A stretch of 14,710 nucleotides of DNA from JBLHKS01 sp047620505 (GTDB lineage: Bacteria; Verrucomicrobiota; Verrucomicrobiia; Verrucomicrobiales; DEV007): NCBI GenBank assembly GCA_047620505.1, contig JBLHKS010000175.1, positions 1 to 14,710 on the forward strand, read 5' to 3'. Below the pieces are notes generated by a model, which worked only from the letters and a program-made list of their open reading frames with translations, did not search any database and was not told the origin of the DNA. Shown here in pieces: positions 14,316-14,710 of the stretch. Position 1 is the first letter of the stretch. Every line of letters starts with the position of its first letter. Made by a program: the position numbers and the translations under genes.

Positions 14316-14710
14316 ATCGTCTCCTGCCGTTTGCCGCTCTGGCTCTTCGCCGCGCGCACGAAAAGCCGGTCACCGCTGATGGCAGGCGTGGCGAAGGATT
14401 CGTCGCCCAATTGGTTTTTTGCGACTGCTTCGAAGCGCTGCGGATTGGCTTTGAAAACGAAGTGCTGGCCGCGCTCGTTCGAGGTGTAGATCGTGTCGCC
14501 GATCAAAAGCGGCGACGCGCTGACCGGGCCGCCAAGCCGCTCTTTCCACATTTCCTCGCCGTCGCTCGCACGCCAGCAAATTGCGATGCCGGCGTCGTTC
14601 AGAGCGTAGACAAAACCGTCGTGCGCCAACAGCGATTGCTCGTACGACTTGTCCTGATTTTTCCAGGCGACCGTGCCGCTTTTTGCGTTCACAGCGATCG
14701 TTCCCTTTTG
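14294..14710 (-). CDS. PQQ-like (BamB-type) beta-propeller protein, C-terminal part
   Basis: The minus-strand frame is open from the window edge to a TGA at 14294-14296, giving the last 138 residues; the N-terminus lies beyond the window. A GTG at 14692 is only an internal Val. Propeller blades are clear: 'GTIAVNAKSGTVAWKN' (visible residues 3-18), 'GFVYALNDAGIAICW' followed by 'GEEMWKERLGGPVSASPLLI', then 'GDTIYTSNERGQHFVF', and 'GDESFATPAISGDRLFVRA' near the end. This is the repeat pattern of BamB and PQQ-dependent dehydrogenase propellers, but no catalytic residues are seen, so a secreted or periplasmic binding protein is most likely. Its stop overlaps the end of the convergent propeller gene by 22 bases. 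Confidence 0.85.
   Translation of the reverse strand, partial: QKGTIAVNAKSGTVAWKNQDKSYEQSLLAHDGFVYALNDAGIAICWRASDGEEMWKERLGGPVSASPLLIGDTIYTSNERGQHFVFKANPQRFEAVAKNQLGDESFATPAISGDRLFVRAAKSQSGKRQETIYCFRGS

Overview
This 14.7 kb window is a densely coding stretch of moderately GC-rich bacterial DNA. The gene content points to the PVC superphylum, most likely Verrucomicrobiota (Planctomycetota is the alternative). The clues are an ECF sigma factor of the Rhodopirellula/Verrucomicrobium type, a YfbK-type von Willebrand A (vWA) protein translationally coupled to it, large secreted PQQ-like beta-propeller proteins, a WD40-like/lectin protein, and the verrucomicrobial flavour of the secretion-related domains. 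No database search was possible, so the taxonomy is inference.

Layout. (1) 1-1354, minus: 3'-truncated secreted WD40-like beta-propeller protein running into a concanavalin-like domain. (2) 1355-1889: non-coding, with one plausible promoter and one inverted repeat. (3) 1890-2927, plus: exported protein of three tandem lipocalin-like repeats. (4) 2932-3798, minus: exported alpha/beta-hydrolase (esterase-like), tail to tail with (3). (5) 3923-5107, plus: purT, formate-dependent GAR transformylase, the one clear housekeeping gene. (6) 9818-10363 and 5127-9821, minus: a two-gene operon with a 4-base ATGA overlap, encoding the ECF sigma factor and a 1564-residue single-pass membrane protein. (7) 10494-14315, plus: 1273-residue exported protein with a methyltransferase-like N-terminal domain, PQQ-type propeller repeats and a C-terminal lectin-like domain. 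(8) 14294-14710, minus: C-terminal part of a second PQQ-like propeller protein, whose stop overlaps the end of (7).

The point of greatest interest is the 1564-residue protein. Its N-terminus looks like a cytoplasmic anti-sigma segment followed by one membrane helix. Its C-terminus is a complete YfbK-like vWA module. Between them lie segments that look borrowed from protein-secretion machinery: a POTRA domain of the TpsB/ShlB type (two-partner secretion transporter), a second POTRA-end motif, three 41-residue repeats resembling filamentous-haemagglutinin-like (TpsA) passengers, and a TPR plus STN-like piece of the kind found in PVC secretins. A sigma factor coupled to an envelope protein that carries look-alikes of both partners of a secretion system suggests a regulatory circuit monitoring two-partner secretion or adhesin traffic. 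That model is inference. The domain resemblances are read from residues, and no TpsA or TpsB gene is present in the window itself.

Most other products are exported (signal peptides seen on five of the eight proteins). This fits an organism that handles polysaccharides or other polymers in its envelope. Genes alternate strand almost one by one, so apart from the sigma/vWA pair each is probably transcribed alone. No tRNA, rRNA, CRISPR array, insertion sequence or integrase was found.
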